A stretch of 33,402 nt of DNA from a virus, in the IMG/VR virus record IMGVR_UViG_3300020172_006002, positions 1 to 33,402 of that record; one strand, 5' to 3'. Below, in pieces: positions 1-8,089 of this stretch (position 1 is the first letter of the stretch; the number at the start of each line of letters is the position of its first letter). The notes under the pieces are model-generated. The model worked only from the letters and a program-made list of their open reading frames with translations, ran no database searches and had not been told where the DNA came from. The position numbers and the translations under genes were made by a program.

Positions 1-1360
1 AAGATATGGTGACTTGGTTGGATTTTTCTTTATGGATAGTATGTGGCCGAAGCCACTGTTCATGCACCCTTGGCAGGTCATGCACCTGAGGTTGACCAAC
101 TTCGAAAATCTTTACGCACCATATGGCAAGTCGATCTTAGATGGTGGGCGAAAGGCATTCAAGCAGTTGCGGCTAATGGAAGATGCAGCATTGATTTATA
201 GGATCACAAGGGCTCCTGAAAAGCGTAAATTCACGATCCCAGTTGGCATGATACCACCAAAGGAAGTGCCCGAATACATGCAGATGATTGCACGGAACTT
301 TAAACGCCAACGTTTTTATAACCCATCGACCGGCACTTTTGACGAACGATACTCGCCGCTTATTCAGGAAGATGATTTCTTCCTACCAAGGAGGCCTGAT
401 GGTACTGGGCCAGATGTTGACGTTTTGCCTGGGGCTGAAAACTTAGATCAGATCGCGGATATTGAATACTTCAAGAAGAAAATGATAGCACCTATGAAGA
501 TACCATTTAGCAGAGTGGGTATCGGTGAAGGTGCGGGCGAAGCCAGCGAGAAGTCGCTATCTCAGAGCCATAGTGAATTTAGCAAGGCAGTGCAATGGAT
601 CCAGAGGGAAGTGGCGACTGGCCTGACGAAAGTCGCTATAGTTCATCTAGCATTGCGCGGTTATGATGTGGAGGATTTAAAGGGATTCGAAATAGCACTA
701 ACTGCTACTAGTGCTATGGAAGAATTATATCGGATCGAGACCTGGCAGACTAGAACTGGTGTGATGGCTGATTTAAAGGATCTGGGATGGTTTCCGAAGG
801 AATGGATTGTCACGCACTTTACAGACCTCAGCCCAGATGAAATACAAGAACTCAAAGAAATTGAAGACGATGCAAATGCACCAAGCGGGGGTGGTGGCGG
901 CGGTGGCGGTTTGGCTGACTTGGGTGCTGAGCCTGAACCGGCTAGTGATGAAGATCTGATGGCTGGTATCGATGTGCCAGGTGCTGAAGAGCCGGCGGCA
1001 GAAGCACCAGAAAAAGGTGGAGAGGCCGGTGGAGGGCTGAAAGAAGGCAATATTAGGGGTTATGACTATGCCGCTGAACAACGAATAATCAATGAAACTG
1101 CCGCTGCTGAGAAAAAGCAGAAGATGCAAAAATTGCTGACTGAATGGAATGATAAAGTAAGCGGTGTGACTGGCGATCTGAGCAGCTGCTATAATCATAT
1201 CCTTGAGAGCAAGGAGCTCGACGGCCTTAGCAGAAAATTCGTCAGAGGCGATTTGAATCTGCCTGATGAAATGATATATAATGTGTCGATTCCGCAAGCT
1301 GATCGAGAGCAAGCTATTAAGGATACTTTGGGGATATTGTTGAAAGATGAAGCCCAATAA
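1..1360 (+). CDS. 20: Portal vertex protein (T4 gp20-like), 5' end outside window
   Basis: This is the dodecameric portal at the unique head vertex, through which DNA is packaged and ejected and on which the prohead is initiated. The frame is open from base 2, so the 452 visible residues are the C-terminal part of the protein. Segments such as EDAALIYRITRAPEKRKFTI, FFLPRRPDGTG, DVLPGAENLDQIADIEYFKKK and IPFSRVG match the conserved stem and clip region of T4 gp20. A low-complexity linker follows at about 887-1060, with nine consecutive glycines and then an Ala/Glu/Pro-rich stretch, before a charged helical C-terminus. That linker and tail are longer than I expect for T4 gp20. The gene order that follows (protease, scaffold, capsid) supports the call. 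The true start cannot be seen. Confidence 0.93.
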   Translation, partial: RYGDLVGFFFMDSMWPKPLFMHPWQVMHLRLTNFENLYAPYGKSILDGGRKAFKQLRLMEDAALIYRITRAPEKRKFTIPVGMIPPKEVPEYMQMIARNFKRQRFYNPSTGTFDERYSPLIQEDDFFLPRRPDGTGPDVDVLPGAENLDQIADIEYFKKKMIAPMKIPFSRVGIGEGAGEASEKSLSQSHSEFSKAVQWIQREVATGLTKVAIVHLALRGYDVEDLKGFEIALTATSAMEELYRIETWQTRTGVMADLKDLGWFPKEWIVTHFTDLSPDEIQELKEIEDDANAPSGGGGGGGGLADLGAEPEPASDEDLMAGIDVPGAEEPAAEAPEKGGEAGGGLKEGNIRGYDYAAEQRIINETAAAEKKQKMQKLLTEWNDKVSGVTGDLSSCYNHILESKELDGLSRKFVRGDLNLPDEMIYNVSIPQADREQAIKDTLGILLKDEAQ

Positions 1361-1448
1361 CTACGGTTTTCTGCCAGTGCTGATCTGCTTGGCTTTTGTC
1401 TTTGTGGTTGAATTGCTAATTGAGTTAGCGAAGATCGCATTTAGGTAG
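1347..1448 (+). CDS. Small single-pass membrane protein overlapping the portal 3' end
   Basis: This 33-residue reading frame starts with ATG inside the last codons of the portal gene, overlaps it by 14 bases and stops at TAG. It begins MKPNNYGFLPVL and has one hydrophobic helix of about 18 residues (LPVLICLAFVFVVELLIEL), ending in a short basic tail. No strong ribosome-binding site is visible, but the overlap would allow translational coupling. It fills most of the space before the next gene. I do not recognise a family. A chance ORF is possible given the size, but its placement and clean transmembrane profile make a real gene plausible. Confidence 0.45.
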   Translation: MKPNNYGFLPVLICLAFVFVVELLIELAKIAFR

Positions 1449-1487
1449 AACTCATGCTCAACTAGTATATCAAAGCACTGCGCACAA

Positions 1488-1500
1488 ACATATAATATGT
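1488..1500 (+). promoter_or_regulatory. Palindromic TATAAT-containing element, possible promoter
   Basis: A perfect 13-base palindrome, ACATATAATATGT, lies about 60 bases upstream of the 980-aa gene and contains TATAAT. No TTGACA-like -35 box is present at normal spacing. A similar element, followed by a similar tail ending GGTTGAT, occurs at 8001 upstream of the scaffold gene. A promoter role is inferred from that recurrence and from its position in front of two head genes. Confidence 0.35.
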
Positions 1501-1560
1501 AGATTTTACCTTGCGGTTGATCAAAACTAGATTTAACGGCTGTTGTTGTAGGAGTTTAAC

Positions 1561-4503
1561 ATGGCTTGGAATAATAATGCTCGGCAGTCTGACCCTATCA
1601 CCATGGATAGCCGAAAATTCCTTGGTGCATTAAACGAATCGGCCCAAGCCAAGTTGACGTTTTTCGAAGATCACGTCAAGGAGATGGGCCGCCAAGTCAA
1701 GAAAGACTACCGGCTAACAGCTTTATTCGCAAAAGAGCTGTACTTCGAAGATGTTCAAAACAAGCAATACTTTGTTGCTGACCACAGTCGGCAGCATGGC
1801 AAGGTGGTAATCAACCATATTCGGCCGATTCAGATTGTAGAGCAAGAGAAGAAGGGACTCTTTGAAGAGTCATGCCTTAAGCTCATCGATGCCATCGAAG
1901 AGAATGATCAGCGTGGCATGCAAGCCGCCTTTAACCGCATGAAGGCTCAACGGTTCTCCGGGCGTGCAATCCCAGAGAGCGGAGTAGTGCGTTGCCGAGA
2001 CGGTGTGACTCGCAAAGTCAAGCTGCACAACGAAAGCATCAAGGAAGGCAGTTACAAGGCCAAGATCGTGAAAGCGATCGTTGAGCACTTCCAAGACAAG
2101 GTTCTAGTGGAAAACGGACAAGTCGTTGCCGGCTATTTTGGCGACAATCTCACTCATCTGCCGATTACTAAATGGGCTGGGCGAAAACTTGTCGCTCGCA
2201 CCATGCGTGAAGCCGCTGAAAAGGCTTTCTTGTCCGATGGATTCCAGAACCGCATGGTCAAACTGGCCAACCTGGTCAGCGAAGGCAAGATTGAAACCGC
2301 CGTGAAGTATGTTTCTGATTTTCTGCGCGAAAACGAAGAGTTCACGCTTCTCGGATCCGCCAAGACCAAAACGTTGGTGGAAAATGCACTCGCAGCGCGT
2401 GGCGTCTTCAACCAGAGGCTGTGCGACGACACCTCGCTGCTATTCCATCGCACCAATCTCCGGGTTAATCGCGACACCATTCTTAAGGAATGGAAAAACA
2501 TTGCCAAAAACTCTGAGCATCCGATTCTCATCGAGAACGTGATGACTCTTAAGGATAGCAAGAACTTCGAGAACAGCTACGACAAGTTCATCCAAGTCGT
2601 TTTCGAGACGATGAGCAACAAAGATGTCGCCGCTCATGCTTTGGCAACGACTCTAGAAGTTCTTAGAGACCGCACTCCGAGGATCAAGGAAAGTGCCGAT
2701 CTAAGTGGCAAACTCAGCAATCTCATCAATAGATTGCAGCGTCCGGATTTCGACGACAACGCGATATTTGAGGCTGAAGACCTCATCGCAACCATTCAAG
2801 AAGAGCTCGCTGCTAACGAAACGTTGAACACTTTCGACCAGCTGCCAGGCGAAGCACCTACGCCAATGGCCGATGAAAAAGCCAGCAGCCAACAACCAGT
2901 CGTGATCAACATCAACGCTCCGCTTGTGCAAACTGGTGGTGAAGCAACTGCTCCCGAGCAGAAATCGGCAGAAATGGCTCCGCCAGAGTCTCCAGCCGGC
3001 GATACTGATGACGAGCTGGAAGCATTACTTGCAGAACCTCCAGCAGAGCCCACAGCAGAGCCAGGTGCTCCTGGCGCGCCGAAAGCTGGTGCAGCACCAG
3101 CCCCAGCTCCTGCTCCGGCCGCACCGGCACCTGGCGCACCTCGCACACCGCTTCCTGAGAGTCGCAATTCGCGAGCGGCGATTAAGGAATCTAGTGACCC
3201 GTACGCTGAGATCGCTGCATCGCTGAGCCATACTATGGCCGACTATGGCAGCCCAGCAATTCGCGAGAAGGACGCTGTTCGCAAGGTGGTCGCCTTGGTG
3301 CAAGAGAGTGTCGCTCGTGGCGAGATGAAGGGCAAGAGCACTAACGAAGCTCTCGAGGCCATCGCTGAGTCCGCCCTGCGCAAAGCTGGCTACAAAATAC
3401 CGGCTTCTCAGCTTGAAGCGACTATCGAGCGCATCATCTCGGTCTATTTAGAGGACAGCGACAAGCCTTGGGAAAAATTCGCCGACAAGGACGAAAAAGC
3501 CAAAGGCAAGAGCGGTGGCAAGCCATGGGAGAAGAAAGACAGCGAGGACGATGAGGACGAAGAAGGCGTCGCCGAATCTCAATACAAGTCCCCGAAAATG
3601 AAAAAGCGCGGCATCAAGAAGTCGGCAGTTGCCCACGAAAGCATTCAGTGGGTCAAGGCGAAGTCTGGGAACGTCGGGTCCTTCTTGGGCGTTAACTTCC
3701 TCCTAGAGAGGCAAGATGGCGACATGGTCATCATCAGCGAGGATGGCGAGACGGTGATTCCCGTCCCGACTTCTCTGACGGTGAGGCCAGGCACCCAAGA
3801 TAACGGATTCAAAGTGTGGCTTGAAGAGAGCCTCGACCAGCTTCAGTCCACGGACGAAGAGGACGAGAAGGCCTTCGACGCAGACCTTGAAGATGAGGTC
3901 GGTGGCGATGAAGAGCCAATGGACGGTGCCGAAGAAGGCGTCGATGATGACGAAACCGACATGGATATGGACGCTGGCGAGGAAGTCGAAGAAATCGACG
4001 ATGAGTTCGATGGCGACATGGGTGCCGGCGAACAGGCTTCTGTGACCATTAAGACCAAGCCCAATGGCGGTATTGAAGTTGATGTCGACGGTGACGTCGA
4101 TGTCAACCAAGACGAGATGAAGCCTGTCGACACGGTCGCAGTAAAGACTGACGACATGCCATCATTCGATGCCGACACTGAGGAAATGCCAGACTTCTCC
4201 TCGATGGACGCAGAGATCGAAGTCGACGAAGAAGATGGCGACTCTGACGAGGAAGTTGACGATGTCGAAGATGCCGACGAGGCATTTGAGAGCGACATGG
4301 AAGACGACGAAGAGGGCATCGCTGAAGACAAGGATATCGGTAAGGGCGGTTCGACTGGCTACACTAAGCACGTCAAAGACGACAAGCGGAAGGTAACAGA
4401 CGCAGACATGCCCGAATTCTCTGGCGATGACCTTGAAGGCTTCGATACCGACCCCAAGGAAGATGACGGTACCGGCACCAAGCACCAAGGGAAGGCGAAA
4501 TAA
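1561..4503 (+). CDS. 980-aa highly acidic protein, possible prohead-core component
   Basis: The function is not recognised from sequence. It sits where T4 has its small acidic core genes 67 and 68, between portal and protease, so a prohead-core or internal head role is inferred. Residues 1-430 look folded and helical. A Pro/Ala-rich linker runs to about 540. A helical segment follows at about 550-650, then a Lys/Glu stretch and a compact beta-like segment at about 693-755. From about 760 to 950 the chain is overwhelmingly Asp/Glu. Several tripeptides fit the T4 protease preference (I/L-x-E), namely LNE-S, IPE-S, IKE-S (twice), LPE-S and IAE-S, so it may be processed. TAGGAG lies at good spacing before the ATG, and its stop overlaps the protease start (TAATG). 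It is far longer than T4 gp67 or gp68, so a fusion or a new protein is possible. Confidence 0.8.
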   Translation: MAWNNNARQSDPITMDSRKFLGALNESAQAKLTFFEDHVKEMGRQVKKDYRLTALFAKELYFEDVQNKQYFVADHSRQHGKVVINHIRPIQIVEQEKKGLFEESCLKLIDAIEENDQRGMQAAFNRMKAQRFSGRAIPESGVVRCRDGVTRKVKLHNESIKEGSYKAKIVKAIVEHFQDKVLVENGQVVAGYFGDNLTHLPITKWAGRKLVARTMREAAEKAFLSDGFQNRMVKLANLVSEGKIETAVKYVSDFLRENEEFTLLGSAKTKTLVENALAARGVFNQRLCDDTSLLFHRTNLRVNRDTILKEWKNIAKNSEHPILIENVMTLKDSKNFENSYDKFIQVVFETMSNKDVAAHALATTLEVLRDRTPRIKESADLSGKLSNLINRLQRPDFDDNAIFEAEDLIATIQEELAANETLNTFDQLPGEAPTPMADEKASSQQPVVININAPLVQTGGEATAPEQKSAEMAPPESPAGDTDDELEALLAEPPAEPTAEPGAPGAPKAGAAPAPAPAPAAPAPGAPRTPLPESRNSRAAIKESSDPYAEIAASLSHTMADYGSPAIREKDAVRKVVALVQESVARGEMKGKSTNEALEAIAESALRKAGYKIPASQLEATIERIISVYLEDSDKPWEKFADKDEKAKGKSGGKPWEKKDSEDDEDEEGVAESQYKSPKMKKRGIKKSAVAHESIQWVKAKSGNVGSFLGVNFLLERQDGDMVIISEDGETVIPVPTSLTVRPGTQDNGFKVWLEESLDQLQSTDEEDEKAFDADLEDEVGGDEEPMDGAEEGVDDDETDMDMDAGEEVEEIDDEFDGDMGAGEQASVTIKTKPNGGIEVDVDGDVDVNQDEMKPVDTVAVKTDDMPSFDADTEEMPDFSSMDAEIEVDEEDGDSDEEVDDVEDADEAFESDMEDDEEGIAEDKDIGKGGSTGYTKHVKDDKRKVTDADMPEFSGDDLEGFDTDPKEDDGTGTKHQGKAK

Positions 4504-5210
4504 TGAACAGAAACATCGCTGACATGCGCCGGCTCATCGCAGAGACCGGCCAGTTGCCAGATGGCATGAAACTCATCCGCGACACCTTCAACTTCAAGGT
4601 GTTGGACAAGAAGAACGTCGTGGTCGAAGACGCAAACGGTAAGGAACAGAGGGTCATGAAAGTGACCGGACTGTTCCAAGAAGGCGACAAGCCCAATGCC
4701 AACTTGCGAACCTACGGCACTAGGGAAGTGCTACGACCAGCCGTTGAGGCTATCCAAAAGGATGTCGACCGCCGCGCCGTTCTTGGCGAGTACGACCATC
4801 CATCTGATGCTAAGATCCACCTCGATCGCGTCAGCCACGTGATCACCAAGCTGTGGATCGAAGGCAAGAAAGTCTTTGGCGAAGCAGAAATACTGCACAA
4901 GCTGCCGCTAGGCGCCTGCCTGCGCGGCCTGTTTGAGCACAAGGTCGAAGTAGGCATCAGCAGCCGTGGCGTCGGCGACATGGAGATCCAAGAGTCCAAC
5001 GGAAGAGAATACTATCGAGTGATGCCTGGATATGCTTTCGTCACTTGGGACGCAGTCGCTGAGCCATCAGTTAGCGGTGCTATCCTTAATATCCAGGAAT
5101 CGTTACAGAAGCGTACTAAGCCTATTCATGAGAATAAGGCTCGCTTTGGCAAGGAAATCTACCAGGCGATGCTGGTGCGCGAAATTAATGATTTTTTCGG
5201 TCTGAAATAA
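4503..5210 (+). CDS. 21: Prohead core protease (T4 gp21-like)
   Basis: This is a serine protease of the herpesvirus-assemblin-like fold that cleaves scaffold, core and capsid precursors inside the prohead before packaging. At 235 residues it is close to the 212 of T4 gp21. The catalytic His region is visible as LGEYDHPSDAK (His99) and the catalytic Ser region as VGISSRGVG (Ser153/154). The stretch between them (VITKLWIEGKKVFGEAEIL) matches the family core. IQE-S near residues 197-200 fits the I-x-E preference and may be a self-cleavage site that removes the C-terminus. The start overlaps the stop of the acidic protein, with AAGG upstream. A hairpin and a homing endonuclease gene follow directly, interrupting the usual 21-22 adjacency. 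Confidence 0.93.
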   Translation: MNRNIADMRRLIAETGQLPDGMKLIRDTFNFKVLDKKNVVVEDANGKEQRVMKVTGLFQEGDKPNANLRTYGTREVLRPAVEAIQKDVDRRAVLGEYDHPSDAKIHLDRVSHVITKLWIEGKKVFGEAEILHKLPLGACLRGLFEHKVEVGISSRGVGDMEIQESNGREYYRVMPGYAFVTWDAVAEPSVSGAILNIQESLQKRTKPIHENKARFGKEIYQAMLVREINDFFGLK

Positions 5211-5229
5211 TCACTGACGAATACGTAGC

Positions 5230-5265
5230 TTGGTCCTCTTGAGTAAATATACTTAAGAGGACCAA
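5230..5265 (+). promoter_or_regulatory. 15-bp hairpin enclosing the ribosome-binding site of homing endonuclease 1
   Basis: TTGGTCCTCTT at 5230-5240 pairs with AAGAGGACCAA at 5255-5265. The stem extends inward through one G-U and three more pairs to a six-base loop, AAATAT. The likely Shine-Dalgarno (AGAGGA, about 5257-5262) lies in the 3' arm, six bases before the ATG at 5269, so it would be occluded in any transcript covering the whole stem. T4 homing endonuclease I-TevI is known to be held silent by such a hairpin. There is no U-tract, so a plain terminator is less likely. Confidence 0.7.
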
Positions 5266-5268
5266 ATC

Positions 5269-6801
5269 ATGTTGATGTTACAATTGTCGAAATTAAATCC
5301 GAAAAATAAAGACTTAGTAATAGTAGAATGTGAGTCTTGCAAAAAAAGACGTGAGCAGCTATATCTAGTCGCTAAAAGGAAATGCACCCACATTTGCAAT
5401 AGCTGCAGTCGAAGTAAAAATCCACATAAGACTGGTGAAATGGTAGAATATTGTTGCATTGACTGCGACGCAAGGCAAATGCAAAAGTACCGGCCTTCAA
5501 GATTCAAAGATTGGCGTTGCCATCGCTGCGCCATGGTGCAGGGGCACAAGGAAGGCAAGTTCACTGTAGTTCGTAATAGACCGAGTGAAGAGGGAAGGCG
5601 CAAAATATCGCAATTAGCGAAGGAAAGATGGATCTCTGCTGATTACAGAGAAAAGTGGTCTAAGACTAGATCGTCTACAATCGAGAAGCGCAGAAAGACA
5701 TCTAAGGAGATCTGGGCTGATTCCGAAAGACTTTCAAGATTATCAGAATCGATCAGGTCGGTTTGGAACGTTGACAGTTATAGGGAGTTGAAGAGCAAGC
5801 AGAGTCAAATGCTCTGGCAGGACGCCGATTATATCGCAAAGCATGCCAGCGGCATGGCTAAAGAAGATGCGAAGCTTAAGATGGCTGATGCTAGGCTGTC
5901 ACAATTAAACAAGCTCAGTTCAATCCAAACCATGCTATACAAGTATCTTGACGACCTGAAGGTGACTTATATAAAGGAAAGTGAAGAGACTAAAATCGGC
6001 TATTATCATTTTGACTGTCTAATTCCAAATGCGTCTAACGGCGGATTGCTAATAGAATGCCAAGGCGACTACTGGCATTCTTTACCACGTACTCAGAGGA
6101 CTGACAGGGCTAAGTTCACTTTCATCGAAAAGTATCATCCACAATATAGTATCATGTATGTGTGGGAGCACGAATTCTATAGTGCTGGTAGGGTTTTGGA
6201 TAGAATTAAGACTGCCCTCGGCATCGGAATTCAATCGATCGACTTTAATTTCTCAGAATTATCGATAAGAGAAGTCGATGCAAAACAATTACGCAGTTTT
6301 CTGGACTCTTATCACTATATAGGGGCTGGAAGATGGGGCAAAGCGTTTGGTGCTTTCGCTGGCGAAGAACTGATTGGGACTGTAGTTTTTAGCAGTCCTC
6401 TTCGCCAGAACATCGCGGCCCAATTTAAGTCCGAAAAATTGCTCGAAATTTCGAGAGTCTGCATACATCCAAATTATCATAAAAGAAATTTCGCATCATG
6501 GTTGGTAACCAAGACCATGAAAATGCTCGACAATAATGATTATGTTGCATATGCTGACACAACGGTAGGACATCGTGGAACAATATATAAGGCCCTGGGA
6601 TTTACATTGCACCATGAAGTTGATGCTGATTATTGGTATGTCGATGGCGACGGCTACGCCATGCATAAAAAAACACTTTACAACCGAGCCACAAAAATGT
6701 CGATGACTGAATCTGAATTTGCAGAGCGCAATGGTTATGTGAAAAAATTCGGCGGTAAAAAATTGTGCTTCATCAAATACGCTAGAACAGCTTTCGCATA
6801 A
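5269..6801 (+). CDS. Homing endonuclease: Cys-rich fingers, Vsr/EDxHD-like nuclease, Mom/GNAT-like C-terminal domain
   Basis: This is a free-standing homing endonuclease between genes 21 and 22. Residues 20-90 hold Cys pairs (C21/C24, C43/C46, C63/C66, C84/C87) that look like zinc ribbons. Residues 105-200 contain repeated helical DNA-binding modules of the type KERWISADYREK and KEIWADSERLSRLSES. Residues 215-315 form a Vsr-like PD-(D/E)XK nuclease, with Asp249, then LIECQGDYWHSLP (Glu263, Asp267, His270) and Asp279, fitting the EDxHD signature. Residues 330-510 resemble the GNAT fold of Mom-like proteins: SYHYIGAGRWGKAFGAF, LEISRVCIHPNYHKRNFASW and YADTTVGHRGTIYKALGF. The role of this last domain is unknown to me; acyl transfer to DNA is speculative. 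Its AT-rich composition and upstream hairpin set it apart from neighbouring head genes and suggest insertion. Confidence 0.82.
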   Translation: MLMLQLSKLNPKNKDLVIVECESCKKRREQLYLVAKRKCTHICNSCSRSKNPHKTGEMVEYCCIDCDARQMQKYRPSRFKDWRCHRCAMVQGHKEGKFTVVRNRPSEEGRRKISQLAKERWISADYREKWSKTRSSTIEKRRKTSKEIWADSERLSRLSESIRSVWNVDSYRELKSKQSQMLWQDADYIAKHASGMAKEDAKLKMADARLSQLNKLSSIQTMLYKYLDDLKVTYIKESEETKIGYYHFDCLIPNASNGGLLIECQGDYWHSLPRTQRTDRAKFTFIEKYHPQYSIMYVWEHEFYSAGRVLDRIKTALGIGIQSIDFNFSELSIREVDAKQLRSFLDSYHYIGAGRWGKAFGAFAGEELIGTVVFSSPLRQNIAAQFKSEKLLEISRVCIHPNYHKRNFASWLVTKTMKMLDNNDYVAYADTTVGHRGTIYKALGFTLHHEVDADYWYVDGDGYAMHKKTLYNRATKMSMTESEFAERNGYVKKFGGKKLCFIKYARTAFA

Positions 6802-6810
6802 ATATAAATC

Positions 6811-7989
6811 ATGATAATTGTCGATCTTATCAACAGGGCAATGGTCTTGTCCACGGCCAAGGCGGCAGCGCGGGCCATGGTAGAGTGTCTCTCTCGGTAT
6901 GACGACATTTCTCTATTCGGGCTTCTTATAGAAGAAGAAGGCGACAAAGAAGTCTTCATTACCGAATTAGAAAAATATTTGCAGTCCAGAGAGCCCGAAT
7001 TCGTCGATATGGTATTCTTCATATTTCGGACTATTCTGAAGACTAAGTCGCTCGAAGACACATTAGCTAAAATAAAACAGCGCCCAGCACTTGTCAGAGC
7101 TGCAGACTATGTGATGAAGCTATATGATGAGTATGCAAGCTCGAAAGAGCTGCTGAACAGGGTGGCAATGACAAAGGGAGATCTAAACCAAATTAGGTCA
7201 ATGGCTTTCCCAGAATTGCCCGCCAAAGACGTCGGCCTCCCTAAAGACTTCATCGACACGATGACGAGCACTGTTACCAGAGAGATCGAGCGGTTCTCGT
7301 ACGACTTCGTCGACGGACCTGGCAGGCAACTTCTAGCTAACTCTTACAAATGGACGGACTCCCCCAAAGTCAAAGACTCCCCCGAAGTCAAAGACTCCCC
7401 CGAAGTCACAGACGACGACATCGAAGCTGCGGCTGGCGAACCGCCAGTTGCCACAAACGTCAGAAGTGATGCAGCTAAGCCATTGACAGATTATCTTCGA
7501 CTGTATAAAGCTCAAAAATCTGGCAATTCAGACCAGGATAGAGCTAATTATCCTTATCTGAAAAAGTTAAAGGCGTTAGATGCAGCGTCAGAACATTATT
7601 ATAACACTCTACGCGATGCAATAAGGGGAGTGGCGTCTTCTCGTGATTATGAGAATATAATCAAGGTTTTCAAATACCAGGGAAATGACTTCCCTCAACT
7701 TTATAACGTGAGCGACTTAATATCAGAATTCGGGGATCCTAGGGTTACTGTTGATCCAGCTTGGGCAGAAAAAACTGTAATAGGTATGTCTAAATTTGGC
7801 CCATTTTATTCAATGGCTGATTTGCTAAGATTGTACTCTTTGGCTGTTATGGAAAATGGAGAAGCCAAAGGGATCACCGATCGAGGCGATGCGATTCGCA
7901 GGGTGATCGCTGCATTAAAAAGACTTTCAGATCAGGTGATGGCTGATGCGGCAGCGGTAAGGCCGGACAAGATAGATCTCAGAGGTTAA
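6811..7989 (+). CDS. Unknown 392-aa protein between the homing endonuclease and the scaffold gene
   Basis: I do not recognise this protein. It is predicted to be mostly helical and mixed-charge, with no signal peptide or membrane segment. Residues 1-165 and 225-390 look like two helical domains joined by an acidic, Pro-containing linker (about 180-220) that carries three tandem copies of a DSPxVK hexapeptide. The ATG at 6811 lies just after the endonuclease stop and lacks a clear ribosome-binding site; an alternative ATG at 6841 follows AGGG at very short spacing. Its place in the head block suggests a core or structural role, but it could have arrived with the adjacent mobile gene. Confidence 0.72.
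   Translation: MIIVDLINRAMVLSTAKAAARAMVECLSRYDDISLFGLLIEEEGDKEVFITELEKYLQSREPEFVDMVFFIFRTILKTKSLEDTLAKIKQRPALVRAADYVMKLYDEYASSKELLNRVAMTKGDLNQIRSMAFPELPAKDVGLPKDFIDTMTSTVTREIERFSYDFVDGPGRQLLANSYKWTDSPKVKDSPEVKDSPEVTDDDIEAAAGEPPVATNVRSDAAKPLTDYLRLYKAQKSGNSDQDRANYPYLKKLKALDAASEHYYNTLRDAIRGVASSRDYENIIKVFKYQGNDFPQLYNVSDLISEFGDPRVTVDPAWAEKTVIGMSKFGPFYSMADLLRLYSLAVMENGEAKGITDRGDAIRRVIAALKRLSDQVMADAAAVRPDKIDLRG
7357..7410 (+). repeat. Three tandem 18-bp in-frame repeats
   Basis: Three consecutive 18-base units (gactcccccRaagtcaMa) encode DSPKVK, DSPEVK and DSPEVT in the linker of the 392-aa protein. The units differ at only two positions, which suggests recent slippage or duplication. The whole-codon length keeps the frame. 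Confidence 0.9.
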
Positions 7990-8000
7990 ATCATTTGGTA

Positions 8001-8013
8001 ACATAAAGATATG
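8001..8013 (+). promoter_or_regulatory. Possible promoter element upstream of the scaffold gene
   Basis: ACATAAAGATATG lies about 80 bases before the scaffold start, within a roughly 100-base gap that otherwise shows only the GGTGGAG ribosome-binding site. It and its downstream bases (TGTGCGATCTTAGGTTGAT) resemble the segment at 1488, upstream of the 980-aa gene. This may be a shared head-gene promoter, but the resemblance could be fortuitous. Confidence 0.3.
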
Positions 8014-8089
8014 TGCGATCTTAGGTTGATTGCACGGTTTTTAAGGGTGTCACGCAAAAATAATTATTAGAGACGGGTGGAGACTTACA

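Noticed and set aside
773-1357. Minus-strand frame of 194 codons opposite the portal gene
   Set aside because: It is antisense to a well-supported portal protein and shows no start signal or recognisable domain.
5230-5265. Hairpin after gene 21 as a simple transcription terminator
   Set aside because: The stem is strong, but it has no T-run after it and its 3' arm contains the next gene's ribosome-binding site, so a translational role fits better.
6797-6804. CATAAATA, resembling a T4-type late promoter, seven bases before the 392-aa gene; the same octamer occurs on the minus strand at 24858-24865 before nucS
   Set aside because: Both sit so close to the ATG that transcripts would be nearly leaderless. 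One or two copies of an AT-rich octamer are expected by chance in 33 kb, and other late genes lack it.
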